64,000 nt of DNA. It comes from Acinetobacter lactucae. Its GTDB lineage: Bacteria > Pseudomonadota > Gammaproteobacteria > Pseudomonadales > Moraxellaceae. Below are positions 51,775-59,993 of the stretch, one piece after another (the stretch's first letter is position 1; the number at the start of each line of letters is the position of its first letter). Both the position numbers and the translations under genes were made by a program. The notes beneath the pieces were generated by a model that saw only the letters and a program-made list of their open reading frames with translations, ran no database searches and had not been told where the DNA came from. Location of the stretch: assembly GCF_001605885.1 (NCBI RefSeq), contig NZ_LRPE01000038.1, positions 161,102 through 225,101 of the forward strand, in the 5' to 3' direction.

Positions 51775-53625
51775 ATGGAGCATGTTATGTCTAATTCTTT
51801 TCAACCTACTCGTCTGGTAGGGGCTATCGCTATTGCGATGGGGTTTTCACCTGTTACTTTTGCTGAAGATACCACCAACGCAACTCAACTTGATCCAATT
51901 GTAGTCACTGCTTCAAAAAGTGCTGAAAAAGCGAGTGAAGTTCCGGCGCGTATTTCAGTTATTGATGAAAAAACAATAGAACAAAATCCAATTGCAGATT
52001 TACCCTCGCTATTAAGAAAAGAAGCTGGCTTAACTATCCATCAAACAGGTGGTTATGGCCAAACAGCTTCTGTATTTATCCGAGGAGCTAGTGCTGGACA
52101 CACTCTATTTTTACAAGACGGTATGCGTTCAAATACTGCGACTGTAGCTGGTCAAAATATTCACTTATTTGATACAACCGATATTAAACAAATTGAAATA
52201 TTACGAGGTCCTGCATCAGTTCAATATGGTACTGATGCTATTGGCGGTGTAATTCAATTAATTTCAAAAACTCCTACACAAAATAAAATCTTTACGACAA
52301 TCGAAGCTGGTGAGAAGAATACTTATAAATCTATTTTAGGTTTAGATTTAGCCCAAGATGGTTATTATGCTCAAATTCGTGGTCAACGTTTTGAAACAGA
52401 TGGTGATCAAATCATTAGCAATGACAATCGCAAAGCTGGTTTTGATCAAAAAGGATATTCAGCTAAAGTTGGCGTTGAAAAAGAGCAATATGCTTTATCA
52501 GCTGAAATCAAAGAAAATAAAGGTACTGGAGACTTTTTTTCTTATGGCGCAGCGCAAGCGTATGATTTTACTAACCGCTTATATAATGTTAACGCCCGCC
52601 TTAATTTGACTAACAATATTATTTGGAATACTCGTCTTTCTCAATTTGAAGACCAATATAATTTAATAAAAGCAGCGTATCCGTCAATTGTAAATACAAA
52701 GCAACAAGAGGTAGATTCAAATATTAAATGGCAATTTACACCAAGCCAAAATATTTTATTTGGGGTAGAACATAATAAAACAACTGCAGAGAAAGTAGTT
52801 GCTTATAGTGGCGATACAGGATTCGATAATTCTAATAAGACGACTGGCTATTATTTACAACATCAATATCAACATGATGGCATTAATACCCAAGCAGGTA
52901 TTCGTGTAGAAGATAATGACCAATTTGGTACACATACAGTTGGACAACTTGCGGGGCGCCTTCTTGTAACACCAACCACAAGTGTATATGCAAATATTGG
53001 TACAGCTTTCCGTGCACCAGTTGTAGGACAAATTATTACGGAACCAGCTTGGTGGGGAGGAAATCCAGATTTAAAACCAGAAGAAAGTGTGTCATATGAA
53101 CTTGGATTTGATCAAAAACTAAATCACGGCTTAAATGTATATGGTTCGGTTTATCAAACTAAGGTTGATAACTTGATGGTATCTTCTGCTGCAACAAATT
53201 TCGTATTTTATAATATTGATAAAGCAACCTTAACTGGGGCTGAGTTAGGTTTAAAATGGTCACTAGATAATTGGTTTATCAATGCTGAATATGCTTACAT
53301 TCAACCTAAGAATGATGAAACTGATCAAGATGCGCCAAATCGCCCACGTCAAAACTTTAATATGAATATTGGTTGGGATAATGGTGTATATGGCTTCAAC
53401 ACAGCTTTTGTTGCAAAAGGCAAAGCAAAAGATATACAAGATGTTCCAGGCTATACTACTATTGATTTTAACGCTTATTGGCAAATGAACCCAAATGTCA
53501 AAATCTTTACTAATATCCAAAATTTATATGATACAGACTATAAGACTGCATGGAATAAAGAAGTCGGTTCATACTATATTGCCAGTGGCCGTCTTGCATC
53601 TGCTGGTGTGACCTTGAGCTACTAA
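51775..53625 (+). CDS. btuB: TonB-dependent vitamin B12 receptor BtuB
   Basis: Outer-membrane barrel importing cobalamin with TonB. About 616 residues, close to E. coli BtuB (614). After the signal peptide (LVGAIAIAMGFSPVTFA) there is a TonB box-like DPIVVTASKSAEKASEV, the plug motifs LRKEAGLTIHQTGGYGQTA, VFIRGASAGHTLFLQDGMR and IEILRGPASVQYGTDAIGG, then a barrel ending in GVTLSY with a terminal aromatic. The start lies right after the riboswitch; an ATG at 51787 is also possible. A terminator follows, then the adenosyltransferase gene. Confidence 0.95.
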   Translation: MEHVMSNSFQPTRLVGAIAIAMGFSPVTFAEDTTNATQLDPIVVTASKSAEKASEVPARISVIDEKTIEQNPIADLPSLLRKEAGLTIHQTGGYGQTASVFIRGASAGHTLFLQDGMRSNTATVAGQNIHLFDTTDIKQIEILRGPASVQYGTDAIGGVIQLISKTPTQNKIFTTIEAGEKNTYKSILGLDLAQDGYYAQIRGQRFETDGDQIISNDNRKAGFDQKGYSAKVGVEKEQYALSAEIKENKGTGDFFSYGAAQAYDFTNRLYNVNARLNLTNNIIWNTRLSQFEDQYNLIKAAYPSIVNTKQQEVDSNIKWQFTPSQNILFGVEHNKTTAEKVVAYSGDTGFDNSNKTTGYYLQHQYQHDGINTQAGIRVEDNDQFGTHTVGQLAGRLLVTPTTSVYANIGTAFRAPVVGQIITEPAWWGGNPDLKPEESVSYELGFDQKLNHGLNVYGSVYQTKVDNLMVSSAATNFVFYNIDKATLTGAELGLKWSLDNWFINAEYAYIQPKNDETDQDAPNRPRQNFNMNIGWDNGVYGFNTAFVAKGKAKDIQDVPGYTTIDFNAYWQMNPNVKIFTNIQNLYDTDYKTAWNKEVGSYYIASGRLASAGVTLSY

Positions 53626-53666
53626 GCAAAACTTTATTATAAAAATATTTTCTTAACTCCAGTTTC

Positions 53667-53700
53667 GGGGTAATGTTCTGACCGACATTATCCCTTTTTT
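53667..53700 (+). terminator. Terminator of btuB
   Basis: GGGGTAATGT with ACATTATCCC (one G-T pair), 8-nt loop, then six T's, 40 nt past the btuB stop. Confidence 0.9.
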
Positions 53701-53718
53701 ATGTTCAGGATATACATC

Positions 53719-54297
53719 ATGGGACACCGTTTAAGCAAAATCTATACACGCACAGGCGACTCAGGTACCACAGGTTTAGGCGATGGTTCTCGTGTTGCCA
53801 AGGACGATTTACGAATTGCAGCACTTGGTGATGTCGATGAACTTAACGCCATAATTGGGGTACTTCGTGCTCAAATCACCAATAGCCAAGTAACTGACAA
53901 GGCCAATTGGGATAAAAGCCTGAGTCTTATTCAACATTGGCTTTTTGATTTAGGTGGAGAGGTTTGTATTCCAAATTACAATTTACTCCAGCCCGTTTGT
54001 ATTGAGTTTCTTGAAAAAGAAATTGACCGTATGAATGAAGATTTGCCTATGCTTAAAGAGTTTATTCTGCCGTCTGGCACTTTATCGTGCAGTTACGCTC
54101 ATCAAGCACGTGCTGTTTGTCGACGTGCAGAACGATCTCTGATGTCAGTACAAACTCGTGATCAAAATATTCAAGCCACTGCCCTTCAACTTTTAAATCG
54201 CCTATCTGACTGGTTATTTGTTGCATCACGAGCTTTACAGCGTGCCGAAGGTGGTCAAGAAGTGCTTTGGCAAAAAAATATTAATGAGATTATTTAA
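53719..54297 (+). CDS. PduO-type cob(I)alamin adenosyltransferase
   Basis: Makes adenosylcobalamin from cob(I)alamin and ATP. 192 residues. The N-terminal ATP loop is SKIYTRTGDSGTTGLGDGSR, and VDELNAIIGVLRAQI and HQARAVCRRAERSLMSV (the RRAER corrin/ATP segment) are diagnostic of the PduO family. The ATG at 53719 starts the conserved sequence MGHRLSKIYT; the upstream ATG at 53701 is less likely. It lies behind btuB in the same direction but after a terminator, so it may be partly independent. Confidence 0.93.
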   Translation: MGHRLSKIYTRTGDSGTTGLGDGSRVAKDDLRIAALGDVDELNAIIGVLRAQITNSQVTDKANWDKSLSLIQHWLFDLGGEVCIPNYNLLQPVCIEFLEKEIDRMNEDLPMLKEFILPSGTLSCSYAHQARAVCRRAERSLMSVQTRDQNIQATALQLLNRLSDWLFVASRALQRAEGGQEVLWQKNINEII

Positions 54298-54315
54298 AAA
54301 TAGATTAGATTAAAC

Positions 54316-54344
54316 ATGGTCTCTGCTCTTTTCAAAGAGACCAT
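54316..54344. terminator. Hairpin after the adenosyltransferase gene
   Basis: ATGGTCTCT pairs with AGAGACCAT around an 11-nt loop. No clear T-run, so it is only a possible terminator. Confidence 0.4.
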
Positions 54345-54371
54345 AGTCAAAATATTTCATAGAAGAAAATT

Positions 54372-55085
54372 ATGCGCATTATTGGTCATCGTGGTGCACG
54401 CAAAGAAGCTCCTGAAAATACACTAGGCGGTTTTCAGCACATAAAAAATTTAGGTATTCGTGGTGTCGAATTTGATATTCGTCAGCTTCAAGACGAAGAG
54501 TTGGTCGTAATCCATGATGATAATTTTTTACGTACAGCTGGAGTAGATCAAATTGTTGAGCAATCTACTTTGGCTCAAGCACTCTCATTTGATCATCGTC
54601 AAAACTGGCCTGACTGGCCAAGTTCAGAGCCAACACCAACTCTCACAGGCGTTTTAAATTTACTTGATAACTTCGATCATATTGAAGTCGAAGTGAAAGC
54701 TGTAAGAGACATGGTTTTAGCAGAAAAAATTGTTCAAAAGCTTGAGGCCGAATTACAAGGTTTTGAGAAAGTCGTCACCATCACAAGCTTTGATCTTCAA
54801 ATTTTAACTGCCTTACGCGACATAAACTCTCAATTCAAACGTGGATTATTAGTGGAGCTTCCAGTTGGAGCAACAGCAATTGAACTCGCTCATCAATATG
54901 GTTGCTGTCATATTGGCTGGCACGATCAACTAGCAACAGATGAAATGATTCAGCTTTCACAGCAGGCCGACTTAAATATTAGTGTCTGGACAGTAAATGA
55001 TGTAGAAAGAGCAAAAAGACTTAAGGATTTAGATGTACAAGGGTTAATTACAGATATTCCAACCACGATGTTACAAGCTCTATAA
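54372..55085 (+). CDS. Glycerophosphodiester phosphodiesterase (cytoplasmic)
   Basis: Hydrolyses deacylated phospholipids to glycerol-3-phosphate and an alcohol. 237-residue TIM-barrel GDPD: IIGHRGARKEAPENT holds the catalytic His/Arg, GVEFDIRQLQDEELVVIHDD holds the metal-binding Glu/Asp and the second His, and IEVEVKAVRDM adds a third acidic ligand. No signal peptide, so the UgpQ-like cytoplasmic branch. NISVWTVNDVERAKRLKDLD is the GDPD C-terminal signature. It is monocistronic with a terminator. Confidence 0.92.
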   Translation: MRIIGHRGARKEAPENTLGGFQHIKNLGIRGVEFDIRQLQDEELVVIHDDNFLRTAGVDQIVEQSTLAQALSFDHRQNWPDWPSSEPTPTLTGVLNLLDNFDHIEVEVKAVRDMVLAEKIVQKLEAELQGFEKVVTITSFDLQILTALRDINSQFKRGLLVELPVGATAIELAHQYGCCHIGWHDQLATDEMIQLSQQADLNISVWTVNDVERAKRLKDLDVQGLITDIPTTMLQAL

Positions 55086-55088
55086 ATA

Positions 55089-55116
55089 TAAAAAAGGTGG
55101 TAAAACCACCTTTTAT
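55089..55116. terminator. Bidirectional terminator
   Basis: AAAAAGGTGGT-aaa-ACCACCTTTT, ending near the stop of the opposing META gene (its last codons overlap the right edge). Confidence 0.88.
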
Positions 55117-55646
55117 TTCTTTTGTGCCTGAATAAGGCGTTGCCCACTCTGATCAAGTAGATATAGCGTATTACCTACGAGTTGGAAGCGTTGAATACGT
55201 TGCAAAGCATCCACCAGCTCTGCCTCTTGGGCCAAAGCACCATCACAGCTTAAATGTCCTGCATTTACCTGCATGTCAAGTTTTTGTTGGCTAAAATCAA
55301 ATGTATAACGACCAAAAACTGCGTTACATCCAGTATGGCCTGATACCGTTTTGATAGCAGAATTTAAAGAGAGCGTCGGCCACTGTGTAAAGAATTTTGC
55401 CTTATGGCCACTGATCTGGGTGATCTGCCAATCAATATCTTGAACGCCATCCGGACTCACTCTCTTTTTTACAATAGGGGCTTGAGTCTGATGAACTGTT
55501 CTTTTTGTTTGAACTTTTTTTGTATTTTGTTCAGGTGCACTTTGACATGCGGCTAATACAAGACTGATTGTGACCAAGACGCACTTCAAAGATAATTTTC
55601 TAGAAATATCAATGCTGTTCTTTTTTTTCAATCGTTGTACGTTCAT
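55113..55646 (-). CDS. META-domain lipoprotein (HslJ-like)
   Basis: 177 residues from the ATG at 55646. Signal peptide with lipobox LVLAACQS, a Lys/Thr/Gln-rich linker (residues ~35-70), and a META domain: WQITQISGHKAKFFTQWPTL, the signature TVSGHTGCNAVFGRYTFD, and VNAGHLSCDGALAQEAELVD, with the two cysteines that form the domain's disulfide. HslJ-type proteins contribute to novobiocin resistance in E. coli; here function is unknown. AGGAGAAG lies upstream of the ATG; an ATG at 55682 adds residues without a good ribosome site. Confidence 0.85.
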   Translation of the reverse strand: MNVQRLKKKNSIDISRKLSLKCVLVTISLVLAACQSAPEQNTKKVQTKRTVHQTQAPIVKKRVSPDGVQDIDWQITQISGHKAKFFTQWPTLSLNSAIKTVSGHTGCNAVFGRYTFDFSQQKLDMQVNAGHLSCDGALAQEAELVDALQRIQRFQLVGNTLYLLDQSGQRLIQAQKK

Positions 55647-55854
55647 TAAACAACTTCTCCTGCTTGAAAAACTTTTTGACATAGTTTAATTCTGTTACGG
55701 TTCTTTCAATACATCTGTACAATAATGCTAGTGATTCTCACTAAGCACGTGCTAATATGAAGGATAGAATAGCAATATATCTTGATGATTGGTTTTGCTA
55801 TGTCGTTTTGTCTTTGTACCTTGTTTCACAAGGATTCTAGGAGCGCTGCCGGAT

Positions 55855-57027
55855 ATGACTTCCGCCCCACTCAAAGCCCCAATTAACTGGACCGCTAGCA
55901 TTACCTTAATTGGTTTACCAATTCTTGCCGCAATCATAATCCCGATTTATGCGTATTATTATGATTTTAGTGTAAGCGCATGGGTAAGCTTATTTTTTCT
56001 TTTAGCTCTAAGTAGTATGGGGATTACTGCTGGTTACCATCGCCTTTGGGCTCATCGAGCTTATGAAGCGTCGTTACCACTTAAAATTCTTTTAATGATC
56101 GGTGGAACATTTGCCGTACAAAATAGTATTTTGTTCTGGGCATCTGGTCACCGTACTCACCATCGACATGTTGATGATGTTGATGAAGATCCATATTCAA
56201 TTGAACGTGGTTTTTGGTATGCCCATATGGGTTGGATGATCCGCGATCATTCTCCATCTGAGCCTGACTTTAAAAATGCACCAGACCTTCTCAATGATAA
56301 ATTGGTCATGTTCCAGCATAAATATTATGCGCTACTTGTAGTTGCAGTTCATGTTGGTATTTTAGGTTTAATTGGTTGGGCAACTGGCGACTTATGGGGC
56401 GTAGTCCTTTTAGGTGGTCTATTGCGTTTAATCATTAGCCATCAAGTTACATTCTTTATCAACTCACTTTGTCACATGTGGGGTAAACGTCCGTATACAG
56501 ACGAAAACACTGCACGTGATAATTTCTGGTTGGCTATTGCTACTTGGGGTGAGGGTTACCATAACTATCACCACATCTTCCAATACGACTATCGTAATGG
56601 TGTGAAATGGTGGCAATATGATCCAACAAAATGGTTAATTTGGTCATGTTCTAAACTCGGTCTAGCTAAAAATTTACGTCGTATTCCAAGCTTTAATATT
56701 AAGAAAGCTGAATTAGCGATGAAATTTAAATATGCTGAACAAGACCTTGCTATTTATGGTCACGATGTAAATGCTGATATGACTCAGATGAAACAACGTA
56801 TTGCTCAGGAATACGAAGCTTTTACCCATACATTAAATGACTGGGCAAAGCTTAAAGAGCAAGAGCTACAAGCGAAAAAAGCAGCGATGGCTGAAAAAAT
56901 CCATAAAATGGATCATAAGCTTAAAGTTGATTTCCAATTACTTGAGCATCGTCTAAGTCATCATCGTGAGTGTTTAGAAACTTTAATGCGCAACATTAAA
57001 AAGAACACCAATGTAGTATCAGACTAA
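55855..57027 (+). CDS. Acyl-CoA-type delta-9 fatty acid desaturase with coiled-coil tail
   Basis: Membrane di-iron desaturase introducing a double bond into acyl chains. Three histidine boxes are intact: HRLWAH, HRTHHRHVD and GYHNYHH. The first ~280 residues form the desaturase. Residues from about 295 to 390 form a Lys/Glu/Met-rich helical tail (KKAELAMKFKYAEQDLAIYG; MKQRIAQEYEAFTHTLNDWA; KEQELQAKKAAMAEKIHKMD), which the classic enzyme does not need. The start at 55855 follows a short leader; ribosome sites are weak. It has its own terminator and is independent of the next gene. Confidence 0.93.
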   Translation: MTSAPLKAPINWTASITLIGLPILAAIIIPIYAYYYDFSVSAWVSLFFLLALSSMGITAGYHRLWAHRAYEASLPLKILLMIGGTFAVQNSILFWASGHRTHHRHVDDVDEDPYSIERGFWYAHMGWMIRDHSPSEPDFKNAPDLLNDKLVMFQHKYYALLVVAVHVGILGLIGWATGDLWGVVLLGGLLRLIISHQVTFFINSLCHMWGKRPYTDENTARDNFWLAIATWGEGYHNYHHIFQYDYRNGVKWWQYDPTKWLIWSCSKLGLAKNLRRIPSFNIKKAELAMKFKYAEQDLAIYGHDVNADMTQMKQRIAQEYEAFTHTLNDWAKLKEQELQAKKAAMAEKIHKMDHKLKVDFQLLEHRLSHHRECLETLMRNIKKNTNVVSD

Positions 57028-57043
57028 AATAAATTCTGATCTA

Positions 57044-57071
57044 AAATAGCTCTTTCGGGAGCTATTTTTAT
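57044..57071 (+). terminator. Terminator of the desaturase gene
   Basis: AAATAGCTC-tttcgg-GAGCTATTTTT, 17 nt after the stop. Confidence 0.9.
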
Positions 57072-57126
57072 GCTCGCTTTTTAACTATGGTATAGTGAAA
57101 TCCGCTCTCTCTATTTTGCTAAACCT

Positions 57127-58569
57127 ATGCAGTTTAATCCACTCTATCCTTTGCTTCCGTCTAAATTATTTCATGTTCAGCAACCATCACCTTTGCGTGG
57201 TGCAAAAGCAGGACATTTTAACAGTGCCTTGGCTGATGAACTGCAATGGTCAGAAGATGATAAAAATGCATGGGTTGAGATCTGTAGCGGACAGCTTACA
57301 TTCACTGAATTTCCTCCTCTGGCTATGGTTTATGCTGGTCATCAGTTCGGACAATGGGCTGGCCAACTCGGCGATGGCCGTGGCTTACTAATTGCGCAAA
57401 TAATAAATACAAAGGGTCAAACCATCGACCTTCATCTAAAAGGTGCAGGCCCTACCCCTTATTCAAGAATGGGAGATGGGCGAGCAGTATTACGTTCTGT
57501 GGTCCGTGAATATTTAGCAGGACATGCTCTAAATGCTTTAGGCGTCGCTTCTAGTCATGCAGTCGGTTTTACAACCTCGACTCAAGGCGTACAGCGTGAA
57601 AAACTAGAGCTTGGCGCAATGCTACTCAGAACATCTGAATGTCATATTCGTTTAGGACACTTTGAATGGATTAATCAGTACGCGCCTGGGTTGCTGTCAG
57701 AATTCACTCAAAAATGTATTGAATGGCATTATCCAGAATGCCTAGAATCCGAAAATCCAATTTTATCCTTTGCCCAAAAGGTAGTTGAGCGTACTGCAAT
57801 CATGATTGCGAAATGGCAATTGGTTGGGTTTGCTCACGGCGTCATGAATACCGATAACTTAAATATTACAGGTTCAACACTCGATTTTGGTCCCTATGGC
57901 TTTATGGAGCGTTTCCGTCCGAACTGGATCAATAACCATTCTGATTATCAAGGTCGCTATACTTACCAAAATCAACCGAGTATAGGCCATTGGAACTTAT
58001 GGACGTGGTTAAACAACTTAATTCCTCTCGCTGAATCCGAACAAAAAGATCATTTCAAAGAAGAGTTAGCACGTTGCTTAGAACAATTTGAACCGATCTT
58101 TTTAGAGCACTATGGGCAAGGTTTATGTCAAAAAATGGGACTTCCCCATTTCCATAAAGACAGTCTGGATTGTAGTTTTGCTTTTTTAAGAATCTTACAA
58201 ACTGAACAACTTGATTACACGCAAAGTTTTATTCGTCTTCAAAATAAAGAATACAAAGCTTTACGAGATGATTGTCTTGATACTCGACAGTTTGATGCGT
58301 TTCTTAGCCAATATGAAAGCATTCGTGAGCATCAAGATACTGATGAGCTGGATGCGAATATGCAAAAAGCAAATCCAGTTTATATTTTACGTAATCACAT
58401 GGCACAGCGTGCTATTGAAGCCGCTGAACGAGATGACTTTAGTGAAGTTGACCGCTTATTTAAGCTACTTAATCACCCTTACACAAGACAACTAGAGCTT
58501 GAGCAACCACAAGATTTGGGGCCATTACCAAGTGACGTTCCAGATGTAGCAGTGAGCTGTTCTTCTTAA
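57127..58569 (+). CDS. selO: Protein adenylyltransferase SelO (YdiU)
   Basis: Pseudokinase that transfers AMP to hydroxyl residues on proteins. 480 residues, matching bacterial SelO. Key elements: AGQLGDGRGLLIAQI (glycine-rich nucleotide region), HLKGAGPTPYSRMGDGRAVL, SECHIRLGHFEW, and the metal-binding HGVMNTDNLNITGS...LDFGPYGFMERF. The C-terminus AVSCSS has a Cys at the position that is selenocysteine in eukaryotic SelO, thought to be redox-regulatory. Single gene between two terminators. Confidence 0.94.
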   Translation: MQFNPLYPLLPSKLFHVQQPSPLRGAKAGHFNSALADELQWSEDDKNAWVEICSGQLTFTEFPPLAMVYAGHQFGQWAGQLGDGRGLLIAQIINTKGQTIDLHLKGAGPTPYSRMGDGRAVLRSVVREYLAGHALNALGVASSHAVGFTTSTQGVQREKLELGAMLLRTSECHIRLGHFEWINQYAPGLLSEFTQKCIEWHYPECLESENPILSFAQKVVERTAIMIAKWQLVGFAHGVMNTDNLNITGSTLDFGPYGFMERFRPNWINNHSDYQGRYTYQNQPSIGHWNLWTWLNNLIPLAESEQKDHFKEELARCLEQFEPIFLEHYGQGLCQKMGLPHFHKDSLDCSFAFLRILQTEQLDYTQSFIRLQNKEYKALRDDCLDTRQFDAFLSQYESIREHQDTDELDANMQKANPVYILRNHMAQRAIEAAERDDFSEVDRLFKLLNHPYTRQLELEQPQDLGPLPSDVPDVAVSCSS

Positions 58570-58581
58570 TACTTTAAAGAC

Positions 58582-58613
58582 TAAAACTCTCTTAAATCGC
58601 TTAGGAGAGTTTC
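58582..58613 (+). terminator. Terminator of selO
   Basis: AACTCTC-(13 nt)-GAGAGTT followed by TCTTAAA, 14 nt past the stop and just upstream of the transpeptidase gene. Confidence 0.7.
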
Positions 58614-58634
58614 TTAAACATCAAAGAATAATAT

Positions 58635-59216
58635 ATGAAAATTATACCTATCATTATTTGTACATTTCTTATAGTTCCACTCGGAATCGCTTTTTATAAA
58701 TATGAAAAATATTTACCAACTTTTACGCCAAGTCATCAAGCGCTTTCAAATAAAGAGATATTAGAACTCATCAAGACAAAGCCCATCACCTCAATTGAAG
58801 TATTTAAAAACCAACGCGTACTTCTACTTAAAAATAATGAAGAGGTAATTCGGCAATATCCTATTCGTCTTGGCTTTAATCCCAAAGGACATAAACATTT
58901 TGAAAATGACGGAAAAACACCTGAGGGAGTTTATTCTATAGATTGGCGTAACTCACAAAGTGCGTACTATAAATCTTTGCATATTTCCTATCCCGATGCG
59001 AAAGATATTGCTTATGCCAAGCAACATAATCAACCAACAGGTGGAGATATCATGATTCATGGATCTGTTCCAAAATCTTTACTCTCGATGCCTTTTAGCT
59101 CGACTTATATGCCCCATAAGGATTGGACGTTAGGATGTATCGCGGTTAGAAATATAGATATAGATGAAATTTGGCAATTAGTACCCAATCACACCAAGAT
59201 TATAATTTATCCATAA
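58635..59216 (+). CDS. L,D-transpeptidase family protein (YkuD)
   Basis: Predicted periplasmic peptidoglycan 3-3 cross-linking or murein-modifying enzyme. 193 residues: an N-terminal signal anchor (residues 4-20, IPIIICTFLIVPLGIAF), then a YkuD domain. The catalytic centre is IMIHGSVPKS (His142) and KDWTLGCIAVRNIDIDEIW (Cys168); FGKTPEGVY-type NDGKTPEGVYSIDWRN precedes it. The canonical S/T-x-G-C-x-R is altered to T-L-G-C-I-A-V-R. It may act as a transpeptidase or carboxypeptidase. Single gene; the flanking baeR is convergent. Confidence 0.88.
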   Translation: MKIIPIIICTFLIVPLGIAFYKYEKYLPTFTPSHQALSNKEILELIKTKPITSIEVFKNQRVLLLKNNEEVIRQYPIRLGFNPKGHKHFENDGKTPEGVYSIDWRNSQSAYYKSLHISYPDAKDIAYAKQHNQPTGGDIMIHGSVPKSLLSMPFSSTYMPHKDWTLGCIAVRNIDIDEIWQLVPNHTKIIIYP

Positions 59217-59285
59217 CTCTTTAAAACTATCCACATTTTCTGTGGATAACATTGTGGTTATCCACAGAATAACTTTTATGAAGGC

Positions 59286-59972
59286 TTATTCTTCAGGGTA
59301 TTCGAAGCGGTAACCTACACCATAAACTGCTTGAATCCACTCATGGCGGTTACCAGTTTCAGCCGCTTCACTAATTTTTCGGCGCAAGTTTTTGATATGA
59401 CTGTCAATTACGCGATCGGCAACATCAAAGCTATCTGGATTAATGTGATCCAATAATTGTGCACGTGAATAAACTTGCCCCACATGCTCTAAAAATAGCT
59501 CAAGTAAGCGAAATTCGGTTGGCGTTAAGCTCAATGATTTTTGTTGATACCAAATTCTTTGCTGAGCTTTATCAATTCGGAAAGAATCATTTTGTTCAGG
59601 CTCTGCCTTACGCTCTAAACGGCGTAAAACAGCTTGTACGCGAGCCACCAACTCTTTTGGACTAAATGGTTTACATACATAATCATCAGCACCCATGTTG
59701 AGACCTAATACACGGTCAATTTCTTCGGTACGGGCAGTGACCATAATAATCGGTAAATCTGATTGTTCACGAACTTTACGGCAAATCGTTAAGCCATCCA
59801 TTCGAGGAACCATTAAGTCCAAAATCATCAAATTCGGTTTACGTTGTTGGAAACTCGCAAAGGCATCTTGACCATCATGAAACATACTTACTTCAAAACC
59901 GGCAGCTTCAAGATAATCACGCACCAAATGTGCTAATTCCACTTCATCTTCAACCAACATCACATGTTTCAT
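59286..59972 (-). CDS. baeR: OmpR-family response regulator BaeR
   Basis: DNA-binding response regulator of the envelope-stress system. 228 residues. The receiver has acidic pocket VEDEVELAH, phospho-acceptor Asp in LMILDLMVPRMDG, Thr in IIMVTARTEE and Lys in YVCKPFSPKEL. The winged helix is at the C-terminus: RIWYQQKSLSLTPTEFRLLE and DRVIDSHIKNLRRKI, ending in AVYGVGYRFEYPEE. In Acinetobacter BaeSR controls efflux genes such as adeABC. The kinase gene is 21 nt upstream, so the two form an operon. Divergent region with a His/Met-rich lipoprotein gene. Confidence 0.93.
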   Translation of the reverse strand: MKHVMLVEDEVELAHLVRDYLEAAGFEVSMFHDGQDAFASFQQRKPNLMILDLMVPRMDGLTICRKVREQSDLPIIMVTARTEEIDRVLGLNMGADDYVCKPFSPKELVARVQAVLRRLERKAEPEQNDSFRIDKAQQRIWYQQKSLSLTPTEFRLLELFLEHVGQVYSRAQLLDHINPDSFDVADRVIDSHIKNLRRKISEAAETGNRHEWIQAVYGVGYRFEYPEE

Positions 59973-59993
59973 GAGATATTTTTCCTTTTATAT

